Shown one piece after another: positions 23,624 to 32,583 of a stretch of DNA of 35,332 bases (position 1 is the stretch's first letter; every line of letters begins with the position of its first letter). The stretch covers positions 1 through 35,332 of the forward strand of contig JAMOVV010000113.1 of the NCBI GenBank assembly GCA_027067385.1. The letters run 5' to 3'. The notes under the pieces were generated by a model. It made no database searches, was not told where the DNA came from, and saw nothing but the letters and a program-made list of their open reading frames with translations. The stretch comes from Desulfarculaceae bacterium (GTDB taxonomy: Bacteria > Desulfobacterota > Desulfarculia > Desulfarculales > Desulfarculaceae). The position numbers were made by a program, and so were the translations under genes.

Positions 23624-23790
23624 GGGTCCCCCCGTAAAGTTTTTTCCTAACTTACCACACCCCCTGGCCCCGAACCACCGGCGCCGGGGGCTTTTTGGCT
23701 TGGTAAAATATTGGGATCACGGGTATCCTTCGGCAAGGGACCCGGCCGGCGGGCCCCGCCGTAAAGCCAGAGCACACAAGTGGAGCAGCC

Positions 23791-26343
23791 GTGGAACCCA
23801 AACTGATCTTTAGGGTGCGCCCCGCCCTGCCTGCGGCGCTGGAGCCGCTGACCAGGCTCTGCCACAACCTATGGTTCGCCTGGAACAGCGAAGCGGCGGA
23901 GTTGTTCCAACGCATCGACCGCGAGCTGTGGGAGGCCACCGGGCGCAACCCGGCGGCCCTGCTCAACCGGGTGAGGCAAGCGCGGCTGGAGGCCCTGGCC
24001 CGCGACGACGGCTTCTTGGCCCAACTGGAGCGGGTGGTGGGTCAGCTCGACGCCTACCTGGCCTCCCAGGCCTGTCCCTTTTTAGGGCAGCGGGCCCCGG
24101 GCGGCTTCCAGGTGGCCTATTTCTCGGCCGAGTACGGCCTGGCCGACTGCCTGCCCATCTACTCCGGCGGCCTGGGCATACTCAGCGGCGATCATCTCAA
24201 GAGCGCCAGCGACCTCAACCTGCCCCTGGTGGCGGTGGGCCTGGCCTACGGCCAGGGCTATTTCAGCCAATACCTCAACCCCGACGGCTGGCAGCAGGAA
24301 CAGTACAACCCCAACGACTTTTACGACATGCCCACCCGCCTGGTACGCGACGCCGAGGGCAACCCGCTCACCATCAAGGTGGACATCGCCGGCCGGGAGC
24401 TGCTGGCCCGGGCCTGGCTGGTGCTGGTGGGCCGGGTGGAGCTGTACCTGCTCGACGCCAACCTGGAGCAAAACCCGCCCGAGCTGCGTAGCATCACCAG
24501 CCAGCTCTACGGCGGCGACCATACCATGCGCATCCGCCAGGAGATTCTGCTGGGCATCGGCGGGGTGCGGCTGCTGGCCGCCCTGGGGCTGGAGCCCCAG
24601 GTCTTTCACATGAACGAGGGCCACAGCGCCTTTGCCGCCCTGGAGCGCATCCGGCGGCTCATCGCCGAGCACGGGCTCAGCTTCGACCAGGCCCGCCAGG
24701 TGGTGGCGGCCACCAACTGCTTCACCACCCACACCCCGGTGCCGGCCGGCAACGACTACTTCAGCCCCGAGCTGATGACCGAGCATTTCAGCGACTACGT
24801 CACCTCCCTGGGCATCAGCCTGCCGGTGCTCCTGGGCTTTGGCCGGCTCCACCCCACTGACCAGGGCGAGCCCTTTTGCATGACCGTGCTGGCCCTGCGC
24901 ATGAGCAGCTTTGCCAACGGCGTCTCGCGCCTGCACGGCCGGGTGAGCCGCCGGATGTGGCGCGACGTGTGGCCCCACTTCCCGGTGCAGGACCTGCCCC
25001 TGGGCCATATCACCAACGGGGTGCACATCGCCTCCTGGGTGAGCAACGACATGGCCTATCTCTTTGACCGCTACCTGGGCCCGGCCTGGAAGGAAGACCC
25101 CGACGCCCAGGCGGTGTGGCGGGGTATCGAGCAGGTCCCCGACTCGGAGCTGTGGCGGGTACGCGAGCGCCGCCGCACCGAGGCGGTGGGCTACGTGCGC
25201 CGCCGGGTGGCCCGCCAGTTGGCCCGGCGCGGCGCCGGCTCGGCCGAGAGCGCCGGCGCTTCCGACCTGCTGGACCCCGAGGCGCTCACCATCGTCTTCG
25301 CCCGGCGATTCGCCACCTACAAGCGCGCCACCCTGCTGCTGCGCGACCTGGACCGGCTGGCCCGCCTGGTGGGCGATCCCCAGCGGCCGGTGCAGATCAT
25401 CTTCGCCGGCAAGGCCCACCCCCAGGACGAGGAGGGCAAGGAATACATCCGGCGCATCTTCGACGTCACCCGCGACCGGCGCTTTGCCGGCCGCATCGTC
25501 TTCGTGGAGGACTACGACCTGGACCTGGCCCGCCACCTGGTGCAGGGGGCCGACGTGTGGCTCAACACCCCCCGGCGGCCCCTGGAGGCCTGTGGCACCA
25601 GCGGCATGAAGGCGGTGGCCAACGGCGGGCTGCACCTGAGCATCTTGGACGGCTGGTGGGCCGAGGGCTTCCGGCCCGACATCGGCTGGGCCATCGGCCA
25701 GGGAGAGCAGTACGAGGACCAGGAGCTGCAAGACCGCATGGAGGCCGACGCCATCTACCGCCTGCTGGAAAACGAGGTGGTGCCCCTGTTTTACCAACGC
25801 AACGGCGGCGGCCTGCCCCCGGCCTGGATCGGCTACATCAAGCGCAGCATGCGCGCCCTGTGCCCCACCTTCAGCGCCCACCGCATGGTGGAAGACTACA
25901 TGGACGAGGCCTACCTGCCGGCCGGCAACCGCTACCAGGCCCTGGCCGCCGACGATTTTCAAGTGGCCCGCCAACTGGCCGCCTGGCAGCGGCGCATCAT
26001 GGAGCACTGGTCCGAGGTAAAGGTGCTGCAGGTCACCTCCTCGGCCGAGGACCCCCTCACCTGGGGCCAGAGCATCACGGTGCGCGCCGAGGTGCACCTG
26101 GGCCAGCTCACTCCCCAGGAGGTGGCCTGCGATATCTACCACGGCCGCATCGACGCCCACGGCGCCATTGCCGAGCGCCGGACCGCGGCCATGCGGGCCA
26201 CGGGCAACGACCAGGGGGTGTACCACTACCAGGGCGAGGTGACCTGTGGCACCACCGGCCGCTGGGGGCTGCAGATTCGGGTGACCCCCTACCACCCCCA
26301 CCTGGCCTCGCAACACGCCCTGGGCCTGGCGGTGTGGGGCTGA
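23791..26343 (+). CDS. glgP: Alpha-glucan (glycogen) phosphorylase, short type
   Basis: GlgP releases glucose 1-phosphate from glycogen or maltodextrin using pyridoxal phosphate. The 850 residues fit the shorter, archaeal/thermophile-type phosphorylase family (about 840-860). Visible signatures are YFSAEYGLADCLPIYSGGLG near 110, HMNEGHSAF near 272, TTHTPVPAGND near 312, HITNGVH near 409, RRFATYKRA near 506 and the cofactor lysine in EACGTSGMKAVANGG (about Lys 607). The GTG at 23791 has GGAG six bases upstream. It stands alone between the NYN gene and a bidirectional terminator. No other glycogen gene is in the window. Confidence 0.94.
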   Translation: MEPKLIFRVRPALPAALEPLTRLCHNLWFAWNSEAAELFQRIDRELWEATGRNPAALLNRVRQARLEALARDDGFLAQLERVVGQLDAYLASQACPFLGQRAPGGFQVAYFSAEYGLADCLPIYSGGLGILSGDHLKSASDLNLPLVAVGLAYGQGYFSQYLNPDGWQQEQYNPNDFYDMPTRLVRDAEGNPLTIKVDIAGRELLARAWLVLVGRVELYLLDANLEQNPPELRSITSQLYGGDHTMRIRQEILLGIGGVRLLAALGLEPQVFHMNEGHSAFAALERIRRLIAEHGLSFDQARQVVAATNCFTTHTPVPAGNDYFSPELMTEHFSDYVTSLGISLPVLLGFGRLHPTDQGEPFCMTVLALRMSSFANGVSRLHGRVSRRMWRDVWPHFPVQDLPLGHITNGVHIASWVSNDMAYLFDRYLGPAWKEDPDAQAVWRGIEQVPDSELWRVRERRRTEAVGYVRRRVARQLARRGAGSAESAGASDLLDPEALTIVFARRFATYKRATLLLRDLDRLARLVGDPQRPVQIIFAGKAHPQDEEGKEYIRRIFDVTRDRRFAGRIVFVEDYDLDLARHLVQGADVWLNTPRRPLEACGTSGMKAVANGGLHLSILDGWWAEGFRPDIGWAIGQGEQYEDQELQDRMEADAIYRLLENEVVPLFYQRNGGGLPPAWIGYIKRSMRALCPTFSAHRMVEDYMDEAYLPAGNRYQALAADDFQVARQLAAWQRRIMEHWSEVKVLQVTSSAEDPLTWGQSITVRAEVHLGQLTPQEVACDIYHGRIDAHGAIAERRTAAMRATGNDQGVYHYQGEVTCGTTGRWGLQIRVTPYHPHLASQHALGLAVWG

Positions 26344-26375
26344 CCCGGCCACGGCACCGGCAGGCCGCGCCCATT

Positions 26376-26415
26376 AAAAAAGGGAGCCCCCCCCCACGGG
26401 GCTCCCGGGTTTTTT
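26376..26415. terminator. Bidirectional terminator between glgP and the dehydrogenase gene
   Basis: GGGAGCCCC (26382-26390) pairs with GGGGCTCCC (26398-26406) around a seven-base loop, with AAAAAA before and a T run after. It lies between convergent genes and should stop transcription from both. Confidence 0.85.
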
Positions 26416-26428
26416 CAGCCGTGGGCGG

Positions 26429-27292
26429 CTACTTGCTGTAGTCGTACCAGCCCTTGCCGGTCTTGCGGCCCAGCAGCCCGGCGCGCACCTGGTTCTTCAG
26501 GGTCAGCGGGGCCACCCACTTCTGCTCCTTGTTGAGCTCCTTGTAGAAATAGTCGGCCACGAACTTGAAGATGTCGATGCCCGAGAAGTCCATCAGCTCA
26601 AAGGGACCCATGGGGTAGTTGAGGCCCAGTTTCACCGCCTTGTCGATGTCCTCGATGCTGGCCACGCCCTCTTCCAGGAGCTTCACCGCCTCGATCATGT
26701 GGGGCATCATCAGCCGGTTGACCACGAAGCCGGGGCTGTCCACCTTCACCTCCACCGTCTCCTTGCCCATGCGTTGGGACAGCTCGGCGGTGATGGCCAC
26801 GGTCTCGTCGCTGGTGGAGAAGCCGCGGATGATCTCCACCAGGCGCATCAGGGGCACCGGGTTGAAGAAGTGCATCCCCACCACCTTGTCCGGCCGCTTG
26901 GTGGCCGCCGCGATCTCGGTGATGGACATGGAGCTGGTGTTGGTGGCCAGGATCACCTCGGGCCGGGTGACCTCGTCGAGCTCACCGTACACCGACTTCT
27001 TGAGGTCCAGGTCCTCGATGACCGCCTCGATGACGAAGTCGGCCTCGGCCAGGGCGCCCATGTCGGTGGTGCCCGAGATACGGCCCATCACCTCGTCCTT
27101 TTGCTCGGCGCTGAGCTTGCCCTTGTCCACGCCCTTTTGCAGGAACCGGTCGATGTTGGCGATGCCGCGCTCCACGAACTCGTCCTTGATATCGCGCAGA
27201 ATGACTTTGGCCCCCATCTGGGCGCTGATCTGGGCGATGCCGTTGCCCATGGTGCCGGCTCCGACTACTGCGATTGTCTTGATCTCGCTCAT
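26429..27292 (-). CDS. 3-hydroxybutyryl-CoA (3-hydroxyacyl-CoA) dehydrogenase
   Basis: This soluble NAD-dependent enzyme interconverts 3-hydroxyacyl-CoA and 3-ketoacyl-CoA. At 287 residues it matches the short monofunctional form (Hbd/PaaH). The nucleotide site is VVGAGTMGNGIAQ (9-21), then EAVIEDLDLKK, ATNTSSMSITEI with the catalytic serine, and GMHFFNPVPLMRLVE with the catalytic histidine near residue 139. A C-terminal helical domain has GVASIEDIDKAVKLGLNYPMGPF. The ATG at 27290-27292 is preceded by GGGAGG. It is a solitary gene in this window, with no thiolase or CoA transferase beside it, so the pathway (beta-oxidation, butyrate or polyhydroxybutyrate) is unresolved. Confidence 0.93.
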   Translation of the reverse strand: MSEIKTIAVVGAGTMGNGIAQISAQMGAKVILRDIKDEFVERGIANIDRFLQKGVDKGKLSAEQKDEVMGRISGTTDMGALAEADFVIEAVIEDLDLKKSVYGELDEVTRPEVILATNTSSMSITEIAAATKRPDKVVGMHFFNPVPLMRLVEIIRGFSTSDETVAITAELSQRMGKETVEVKVDSPGFVVNRLMMPHMIEAVKLLEEGVASIEDIDKAVKLGLNYPMGPFELMDFSGIDIFKFVADYFYKELNKEQKWVAPLTLKNQVRAGLLGRKTGKGWYDYSK

Positions 27293-27379
27293 GCTTTACC
27301 TCCCTATGGTCCGCCGTGACATTTCCTGGCGGCCCGTGTCCATCGAAAACCGGGGTCGGGACCTTTGCCTGGCCGCCCC

Positions 27380-28900
27380 CTATTGCTCGGTCCGGTTGTA
27401 GATATCCGCGACCTCCCGGTGTATGTCCAAAAACACTTCCAAGACCTCGGGGTCGAACCACCCGGGCTGCAGGCGCTCGTCGCCCCTGTGTATTATGCCC
27501 ACCGCCGCGGCGTGGTCAAATGGTCTCTTGTAGGGCCGCGCCGAACGCAGGGCGTCGTAGACGTCGGCCATCATCACGATGCGTCCCGGCAGGGGTATGG
27601 CCTCGCCGGCCAGGCCGTGGGGATAGCCGCTGCCGTCCCAGTGCTCGTGATGGGTCAGGGCCACCTCCCGGGCCATGGCCAGGCGGGGGTGGTCGCCGAT
27701 TATCCGGGCACCGTACACGGTATGCAGCTTCACCTCTTCCCACTCCGGTACGCTCAGCGGCCCCGGCTTGCGCAGGATGTCCGGGTGCAGGTGCATCTTG
27801 CCCACGTCGTGCATCTGGGCCGAGTAACCCAGCACCTTGATCATCTCCTCGGGCTGGCCCAGGGCCTGGGCCATGGCCTCGGCGTAGAGCCCCACCCGGA
27901 TGATGTGATCGCCGGTGTCCTCGTCGTGCAGCTCCGCCGCCCGGGCCAGGGTGCCGATGGTGTACAGGAAGGCGTTGTCCACCTCCTGTATCTGGGAGCT
28001 GATGGTCTTTAGGAAGAAGTGGATGGTGGCCACCAACGACGATAGCACCTGGGAGTCGTAGTCACCCACCCTTCTTCCAAAGTCCAGGGCCAGCACGGCC
28101 ACCGACTGGCTGCGGTAGCCCACGATGTTGCGCGTGGGCGGCTCCTCGCCCAGGTCGGCCCAAATCCGCCGGCCGGGCAGCCGGTCGGGATCGGCCCCTT
28201 CCAGGTTCACGGCCATGCGGCCCCGCCCGCCGAAGACCGAATCCATCTCCTCCGCGTTCGCCCCGCCGGAAAGGGGCGTGGCTTCCACCTCGCCGCCACG
28301 GTTGCAGTAGCGCCAGCCCACCCACAGGCTGCCGGCCTCCGCGCTGAGCAGCAGCAGTCTCTCGGGCCGATCGCTGCGGTCCAACCCCGGTTGCAGCAAA
28401 AACTCCATGAGCCCCGACAGGCTTTGCTGGATATCGAACTGAAAGGGGTCGAATTGGCTCAGCAGGGTGTTGGTATAGGCCGATATCTCGGCCAGCCGGC
28501 GATAGGCGTTCTCCAGTTGCCGGTCCAGTTGCTTGACCCGCAGCAGGTTCTGGGACCGGGTGACCAACTCGGCGGCGTTGACCGGCTTGGACAAGAAATC
28601 GTCGGCCCCGGCCTCCAATCCCCTGATCTTGTCGTTGAGCCCGCGCAGGCCGGTGACCATGATCACCGGGATGCGCTGGGTCTTCTCGTCGGCCTTGAGC
28701 CGCCGGCACACCTCGTAGCCGTCCATCCCGGGCATGGAAACATCCAGCAGGATCAAGTCCGGCGGGTTGCGCGCCACCCGCTCCAGGGCCATGTACCCGT
28801 CCGTGGCCGATGAAACCCGTGCGCCCTTGAACTGGAATAGTTCTTCGAGCATGACCAAGTTTTTAGGCTCATCGTCCACGATGAGGATGTGGCAATCCAT
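27380..28900 (-). CDS. Response regulator with HD-GYP output domain
   Basis: The 506-residue protein starts with a CheY-type receiver (phospho-acceptor Asp53 in LLDVSMPG, Thr83, Lys105 in LSKPVN). A central region of about 200 residues (roughly 130-330) follows with no motif I recognise. The C-terminal HD-GYP domain has QMHDVGK near 361 and HHEHWDGSGYPHGLAG near 415. HD-GYP proteins usually hydrolyse cyclic di-GMP. The metal-binding HD, HH and GYP residues are present, so it is probably active. No histidine kinase gene is adjacent. The ATG at 28898-28900 has GGAGG close upstream. Alternative in-frame starts run to 28987 but lack family similarity. Confidence 0.9.
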   Translation of the reverse strand: MDCHILIVDDEPKNLVMLEELFQFKGARVSSATDGYMALERVARNPPDLILLDVSMPGMDGYEVCRRLKADEKTQRIPVIMVTGLRGLNDKIRGLEAGADDFLSKPVNAAELVTRSQNLLRVKQLDRQLENAYRRLAEISAYTNTLLSQFDPFQFDIQQSLSGLMEFLLQPGLDRSDRPERLLLLSAEAGSLWVGWRYCNRGGEVEATPLSGGANAEEMDSVFGGRGRMAVNLEGADPDRLPGRRIWADLGEEPPTRNIVGYRSQSVAVLALDFGRRVGDYDSQVLSSLVATIHFFLKTISSQIQEVDNAFLYTIGTLARAAELHDEDTGDHIIRVGLYAEAMAQALGQPEEMIKVLGYSAQMHDVGKMHLHPDILRKPGPLSVPEWEEVKLHTVYGARIIGDHPRLAMAREVALTHHEHWDGSGYPHGLAGEAIPLPGRIVMMADVYDALRSARPYKRPFDHAAAVGIIHRGDERLQPGWFDPEVLEVFLDIHREVADIYNRTEQ

Positions 28901-29030
28901 CCACCCTCCCCGGGTGACGCCCTGTCGTGGGGCTGACTGTACCGAAAGTAACTGTTGCCTCATAGCATTGTATGAGCCCGGCGTCAATTTTTTGAATCAA
29001 CCACCGCCATAGACCGCGTCCGGGGCCTCG

Positions 29031-29059
29031 TTGACACGGCATGGTTGCTTTGTTAGGTT
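29031..29059 (+). promoter_or_regulatory. Candidate promoter of the SH3/anchor gene
   Basis: TTGACA (29031-29036) and TAGGTT (29054-29059) are 17 bases apart, with the gene starting 63 bases later across an AT-rich leader. The -35 is perfect and the -10 is weak. Confidence 0.4.
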
Positions 29060-29122
29060 TGCCAAATAATATTGAATTTTTATGGTTCCGGGCCACCGGA
29101 ACCCGTCGCTTAGGAGAACATC

Positions 29123-29800
29123 GTGAAGGTCCTTCGTCTCTTGGGATTGGTCGCTGTTTTGGCCATGGCCCTGTCCTTTACCGCCACGGCGCAAGAGCCC
29201 ATGTATGTCACCGACATCCTGCGGATCACGGTTCGCTCCGGACCCTCCAACAGCAACCGGGTGCTGGCCACCCTCACCTCGGGCGACAAGGTGCTGCTGC
29301 TCAAGCGCCGGGACGACGGCTGGGGCAAAGTCCGCACGGCCGACGGCAAAGAGGGCTGGGTGATCTACCGCTACCTGGTGGACCAAAAGCCGGCCCGGGT
29401 GATCCTGGCCGACATGCAGCCGAGCAAGACCCAGCAGGAGCTGGCCGAGCTGCGCCAGGCCAACCGCGATCTCAAGGCGTCGTTGGCCGCGGCCCAGGCC
29501 AAGGTCCGCAACCTGGAGGCCCGCTACAACCAGCTCAAGCGCGACGCCGGCAACACCTTGGGCCTGCGCACCGAGCTGGACCAGCTCAAGGCCCTCAAGG
29601 CCCAGCAGGTAAAGACCCTGCAGGCCACGGTGCAGCAGCAGGCCCAGCGCCTCAAGGAGGTGGAGAGCGAAAACGAGACCCTGCGTTTTTCCGGCGGGCT
29701 CAAGTGGTTCCTCTCCGGCGCCGGGGTGCTCCTGCTGGGATGGATCATCGGCTGGATGCTGGGCCGGCGGCGGCGGCGCCAGTCCTCGTCGTTGTACTAA
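29123..29800 (+). CDS. SH3 domain and C-terminal anchor protein (TIGR04211/YgiM type)
   Basis: The 225-residue envelope protein has a signal peptide (about 1-23), a bacterial SH3 domain (about 27-88, with ITVRSGPSNSNRVLATL and GWGKVRTADGKEGWV), a long coiled coil (about 100-190, rich in Gln, Lys and Leu) and a single C-terminal membrane helix (about 193-212), ending in GRRRRRQSS. This order is the hallmark of the SH3-and-anchor family, thought to bind peptidoglycan while tethered to the inner membrane. The GTG at 29123 follows AGGAG. It is 58 bases before the next gene on the same strand, probably in one transcript. Confidence 0.9.
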   Translation: MKVLRLLGLVAVLAMALSFTATAQEPMYVTDILRITVRSGPSNSNRVLATLTSGDKVLLLKRRDDGWGKVRTADGKEGWVIYRYLVDQKPARVILADMQPSKTQQELAELRQANRDLKASLAAAQAKVRNLEARYNQLKRDAGNTLGLRTELDQLKALKAQQVKTLQATVQQQAQRLKEVESENETLRFSGGLKWFLSGAGVLLLGWIIGWMLGRRRRRQSSSLY

Positions 29801-29858
29801 ACCCTCACGCCACCACGGCGGCCGGGGATACGCCCGCACCGCCGCAAGGGGATGACCA

Positions 29859-30602
29859 ATGCCCCAACTCCACCTTGCGACCCGCCGGCGGGCCCCATGG
29901 CCCCGGGCGGTGCTGCTGTGCGCGGCGGCCCTGTTGGCCGGGGCGGCGCCCGGCCTGGCCACCGAAGCCGGCCCCCGCTCGGTGGTGGTGATGCGGCCAA
30001 CCACCCTCACCCCCACCGGCGGCGGCCCGGCGGTGCCCCTGGCCCCGGGGCGCTGCCTGGACCTGGTCCAGGCCGGCGCGCCGATGGTGGTGCTGGAGGC
30101 GGGGGCCAAGGGCAGGTCGGTGGCCGGCGCCATCGTGCAAGGGCCGCGCCGGGTCCGGGGGGTGGAGGTGGTGCTCTTCGCGCCCCGGTCCGGTCCCGGC
30201 CCCTGGTGGGTGCCGGCCAAGCTGGTGCGCCCCGGCGGCGATGGGCTCAAGCCCGGCTCCCCGGCCCGGGTTCCGGTGCGACTCCTGGGCCGGGTGGACC
30301 CGGAGGCCCTGGCCGTATTGCCCGGGCCGGCCCGGGCCCACTATTCCCGCCTGGCCCGCCTGCGCCGCTGCCACCTGCCGCCGGCGGTGGTGAAACGCCT
30401 GATGCGCGGCCTCATCAAGGAGGGCGACTCCCTCTGGCACGTGGAGATGGCCTGGGGCCTGCCCCAGCGATCTTTCATGGTCAACCTGCTCGATGACGAG
30501 CAGCACTTCATCTATCTCAAGCGGGGGCCCAGGCCGATAATCTTGCGCTTCAAGGCCGGTATGCTGGTCCCGCCGCTACCGGCCACCGGCACCGCGCCCT
30601 GA
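29859..30602 (+). CDS. Exported protein with BamE/SmpA-like C-terminus
   Basis: No named family is certain. The 247-residue protein has an N-terminal Arg-rich signal peptide (about 1-34, cleaved after LATEA or nearby), a Gly/Pro/Val-rich central part (40-150), and a C-terminal segment (about 180-240). In that segment RGLIKEGDSLWHVEMAWGLPQRSF and FIYLKRGPRPIILRFKAGML follow the helix-helix-strand pattern of SmpA/BamE-like domains (I-x-x-G-x-S, WG-x-P, strand-rich end). These are usually periplasmic protein-binding domains. The ATG at 29859 follows AGGGGATG. It probably forms a cell-envelope pair with the SH3/anchor gene before it. A short GC hairpin at 30618-30632 lies after the stop. Confidence 0.6.
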   Translation: MPQLHLATRRRAPWPRAVLLCAAALLAGAAPGLATEAGPRSVVVMRPTTLTPTGGGPAVPLAPGRCLDLVQAGAPMVVLEAGAKGRSVAGAIVQGPRRVRGVEVVLFAPRSGPGPWWVPAKLVRPGGDGLKPGSPARVPVRLLGRVDPEALAVLPGPARAHYSRLARLRRCHLPPAVVKRLMRGLIKEGDSLWHVEMAWGLPQRSFMVNLLDDEQHFIYLKRGPRPIILRFKAGMLVPPLPATGTAP

Positions 30603-30645
30603 GGCGTATTCCTGGCCCCCCGGCCGCCGGGGTGAAACATCGCAC

Positions 30646-31698
30646 TCAATTCATGTAGGGACTGGCTAAAAAGCGGATGAAGTTGGCCACCAGGTCCTGG
30701 CCCAACTGCCCGGCCATCTGGTTGAGCAGGGTGGCGGCGGCCTCCGCCGGCGGCAGGGCCGGTTGGAACGACCGGTTGCTGGTCATGGCGTCATAGGCGT
30801 CCACCACCCGCACCAGGCGGGCCAGGTGGGGTATGCGGTCACGCTGGAGGCCGGCCGGGTAGCCGGTGCCGTCGGCGTTCTCGTGGTGGTGCAGCACGAT
30901 CATCAGCACATCGTAGGACACCGCGCTGATGGGCTGGAGCATCTGGTAGCCCAGGCGGGGATGGCGCCGCATCTCGGCCATCTCCAGGCTGGTGAGTTCC
31001 CCCGGCTTGGACAGCAGGTAACGCGGCAGCTTGGCCTTGCCGGCGTCGTGCAACATGCCGCCCACCCCCAAGGCGCGGATGCGGCTCTCGGGCATGCCCC
31101 AAAAGCGCCCCCACCCCATGGCCAACATGCAGACGTTGATGCTGTGGCTGTACACGCTGTAGTCCGAGCGCAACACCTCGGCCACGTTGCTGAGTATCTG
31201 GAAGTCACTGGTCATCTGGCGCACCATCTCGTGGGCCCGGGTGACCGTGGACTCCATGCCCTGGCGGGAGAGGTCGCCGCCGAACAGGGCGTTGAGGTTG
31301 GCCGCGGCCAACTCCTGGATGTACTTGGTGCGCTTGCGGGTGGTCATGTTGGGCCGGTCCAGCAGCTCGCCGGCGTGTTGGTCAAAGTAGGCGTTGAGAA
31401 CCTCGGCCTGGTCCAGGGGGGTGTAGACCTTGGTCTGCTCGGCCCGGGCCAACCGCTGCAGCCAGTCGGCCTTGAAGGGCTCGCCGGCCTGGGCCACCAG
31501 CTCCATGCGCGGCTTCTTGGTCTGGCGGGAATAAAGCGGCAGGTAGAGGTCCACCGGACAGGCGGCGTCGGCGGCCAGCAACTCGAGCATCACCGCCATC
31601 ATGCCGAAGTCGGCCGGGTCCAGGTCCACCTTGATACGGGTGTGGTCCAGGTCCCGGTCCAACAGGCGGGAGCCGCCCTTGGCCTTGTCGGCTGGCAT
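30646..31698 (-). CDS. HD-GYP domain protein
   Basis: The 350-residue protein lacks a receiver or membrane segment. The N-terminal half (1-150) resembles a PilZ-like or unassigned sensing region, with no clear motif. The HD-GYP domain has MLHDAGKAKLP near 213 and HHHENADGTGYPAGLQ near 268, keeping the catalytic HD, HH and GYP residues, so cyclic di-GMP hydrolysis is likely. The ATG at 31696-31698 has GGAG five bases upstream. An upstream in-frame ATG at 31788 is less well supported. It is the second HD-GYP protein in this window and may act in a different regulatory route from the one at 27380-28900. Confidence 0.88.
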   Translation of the reverse strand: MPADKAKGGSRLLDRDLDHTRIKVDLDPADFGMMAVMLELLAADAACPVDLYLPLYSRQTKKPRMELVAQAGEPFKADWLQRLARAEQTKVYTPLDQAEVLNAYFDQHAGELLDRPNMTTRKRTKYIQELAAANLNALFGGDLSRQGMESTVTRAHEMVRQMTSDFQILSNVAEVLRSDYSVYSHSINVCMLAMGWGRFWGMPESRIRALGVGGMLHDAGKAKLPRYLLSKPGELTSLEMAEMRRHPRLGYQMLQPISAVSYDVLMIVLHHHENADGTGYPAGLQRDRIPHLARLVRVVDAYDAMTSNRSFQPALPPAEAAATLLNQMAGQLGQDLVANFIRFLASPYMN

Positions 31699-31902
31699 GC
31701 TTACTCCACCCTCCCGCTTACGGGTCACAGTCGAGCTCAGCCCGGCTTTACGCCCTGACCGCGTCTGGCCGCTGGTAACCATCTTCATTTACTAAGTTAT
31801 CATGGGCGCAAATGCGGGGCAAGCCGCGGGATTGAACGCCCCGCCCCGCGGACCGGCCTCTGCGCCGAGGGGTCGTCTGCCGCGGGGCCGGGGACCGGTA
31901 GC

Positions 31903-32502
31903 CTAGATGTTGATCACCTTGCTGGCCAGTTGCAGGCTGGTGACCACGTCGAGCATGTTGGTGGTCTCGCCCACTCGTTTTTGCTCCAACAGGTCGAAAT
32001 AGGTGAGGCAGGTGCCGCAGACCAGGATGCTCACCCCGGAGGCCTCCAACTCCTGCAAGGTGGCCAGGCTCTCGGAGCCCTCCACGCAGAGCTTCACCCC
32101 GCTGTTGACAAATACCAGGCGCCACAGCTCCGAACCCATCTCCGGCAGGGTGGACAAAAAGTTCTTCATCAGGCCCGCGCCCAGTTGGTCGTCGCCGCGG
32201 CCGATGCGGTCGGCGCCCACGAAGACCAGGGTGCGGGAGGTGTCGGTGGAGCAGGTGAGCACCTCCGGCGGCACCTCGGCCTCGATCACTCCGTCTTGGC
32301 CCAGGCGGCCGGTCACCAGGTAGTCCCCGCCCTGGCGGGTCACCTCGGCCTGGTAGCCCCGGGTGTCCAAAAAACGGCTCACGTTCTGGCTGGCGGCCTG
32401 GTTGTCCACCAGCACCTCGATTATCGGCGGGGCCTCGGCCTCCACCTTCTCCTTGGCCTGCATCACCGGCTGGGGGCAGGCCATGTTACGGCAGTCGAGC
32501 AT
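31903..32502 (-). CDS. yedF: YedF-like selenium metabolism protein (TusA-DsrE fusion)
   Basis: The 199-residue protein fuses an N-terminal TusA sulfurtransferase-like domain (CPxP motif at Cys9, DCRNMACPQPVM) to a C-terminal DsrE-like domain that includes VSILVCGTCLTYFDLLEQ and a VGETTNM end. This architecture is the selenium-metabolism family YedF (TIGR03527), found with selenocysteine or selenouridine machinery. It suggests that this organism uses selenium, in keeping with formate dehydrogenase use inferred from fdhD. The ATG at 32500-32502 has GGAGG eight bases upstream. The promoter is described separately. The NUDIX gene lies upstream on the same strand. Confidence 0.9.
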   Translation of the reverse strand: MLDCRNMACPQPVMQAKEKVEAEAPPIIEVLVDNQAASQNVSRFLDTRGYQAEVTRQGGDYLVTGRLGQDGVIEAEVPPEVLTCSTDTSRTLVFVGADRIGRGDDQLGAGLMKNFLSTLPEMGSELWRLVFVNSGVKLCVEGSESLATLQELEASGVSILVCGTCLTYFDLLEQKRVGETTNMLDVVTSLQLASKVINI

Positions 32503-32534
32503 TCTCAAATCCTCCGCTGGTTACGAAGGACTTA

Positions 32535-32563
32535 ATCCTATAGACCGATATCGGCTATGTCAA
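32535..32563 (-). promoter_or_regulatory. yedF promoter with palindrome in the spacer
   Basis: On the minus strand a perfect -35 TTGACA (32558-32563) and a -10 TAGGAT (32535-32540) are separated by 17 bases. The spacer contains the palindrome CCGATATCGG (32545-32554), extended by partly symmetric TAG/CTA flanks. A repressor or activator could bind there. Confidence 0.6.
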
Positions 32564-32583
32564 TATTACAAGGATGGTTTAGT

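Noticed and set aside
23670-23697. Terminator-like GC hairpin followed by T5 on the plus strand ahead of glgP
   Set aside because: The stem has a bulge and no plus-strand gene ends there. It could be an attenuator in the glgP leader, but the promoter position is unknown.
24082-26352. Long minus-strand open frame opposite glgP
   Set aside because: Composition (Gly, His, Gln, Val) is that of a complement-frame shadow, and glgP motifs are intact on the plus strand.
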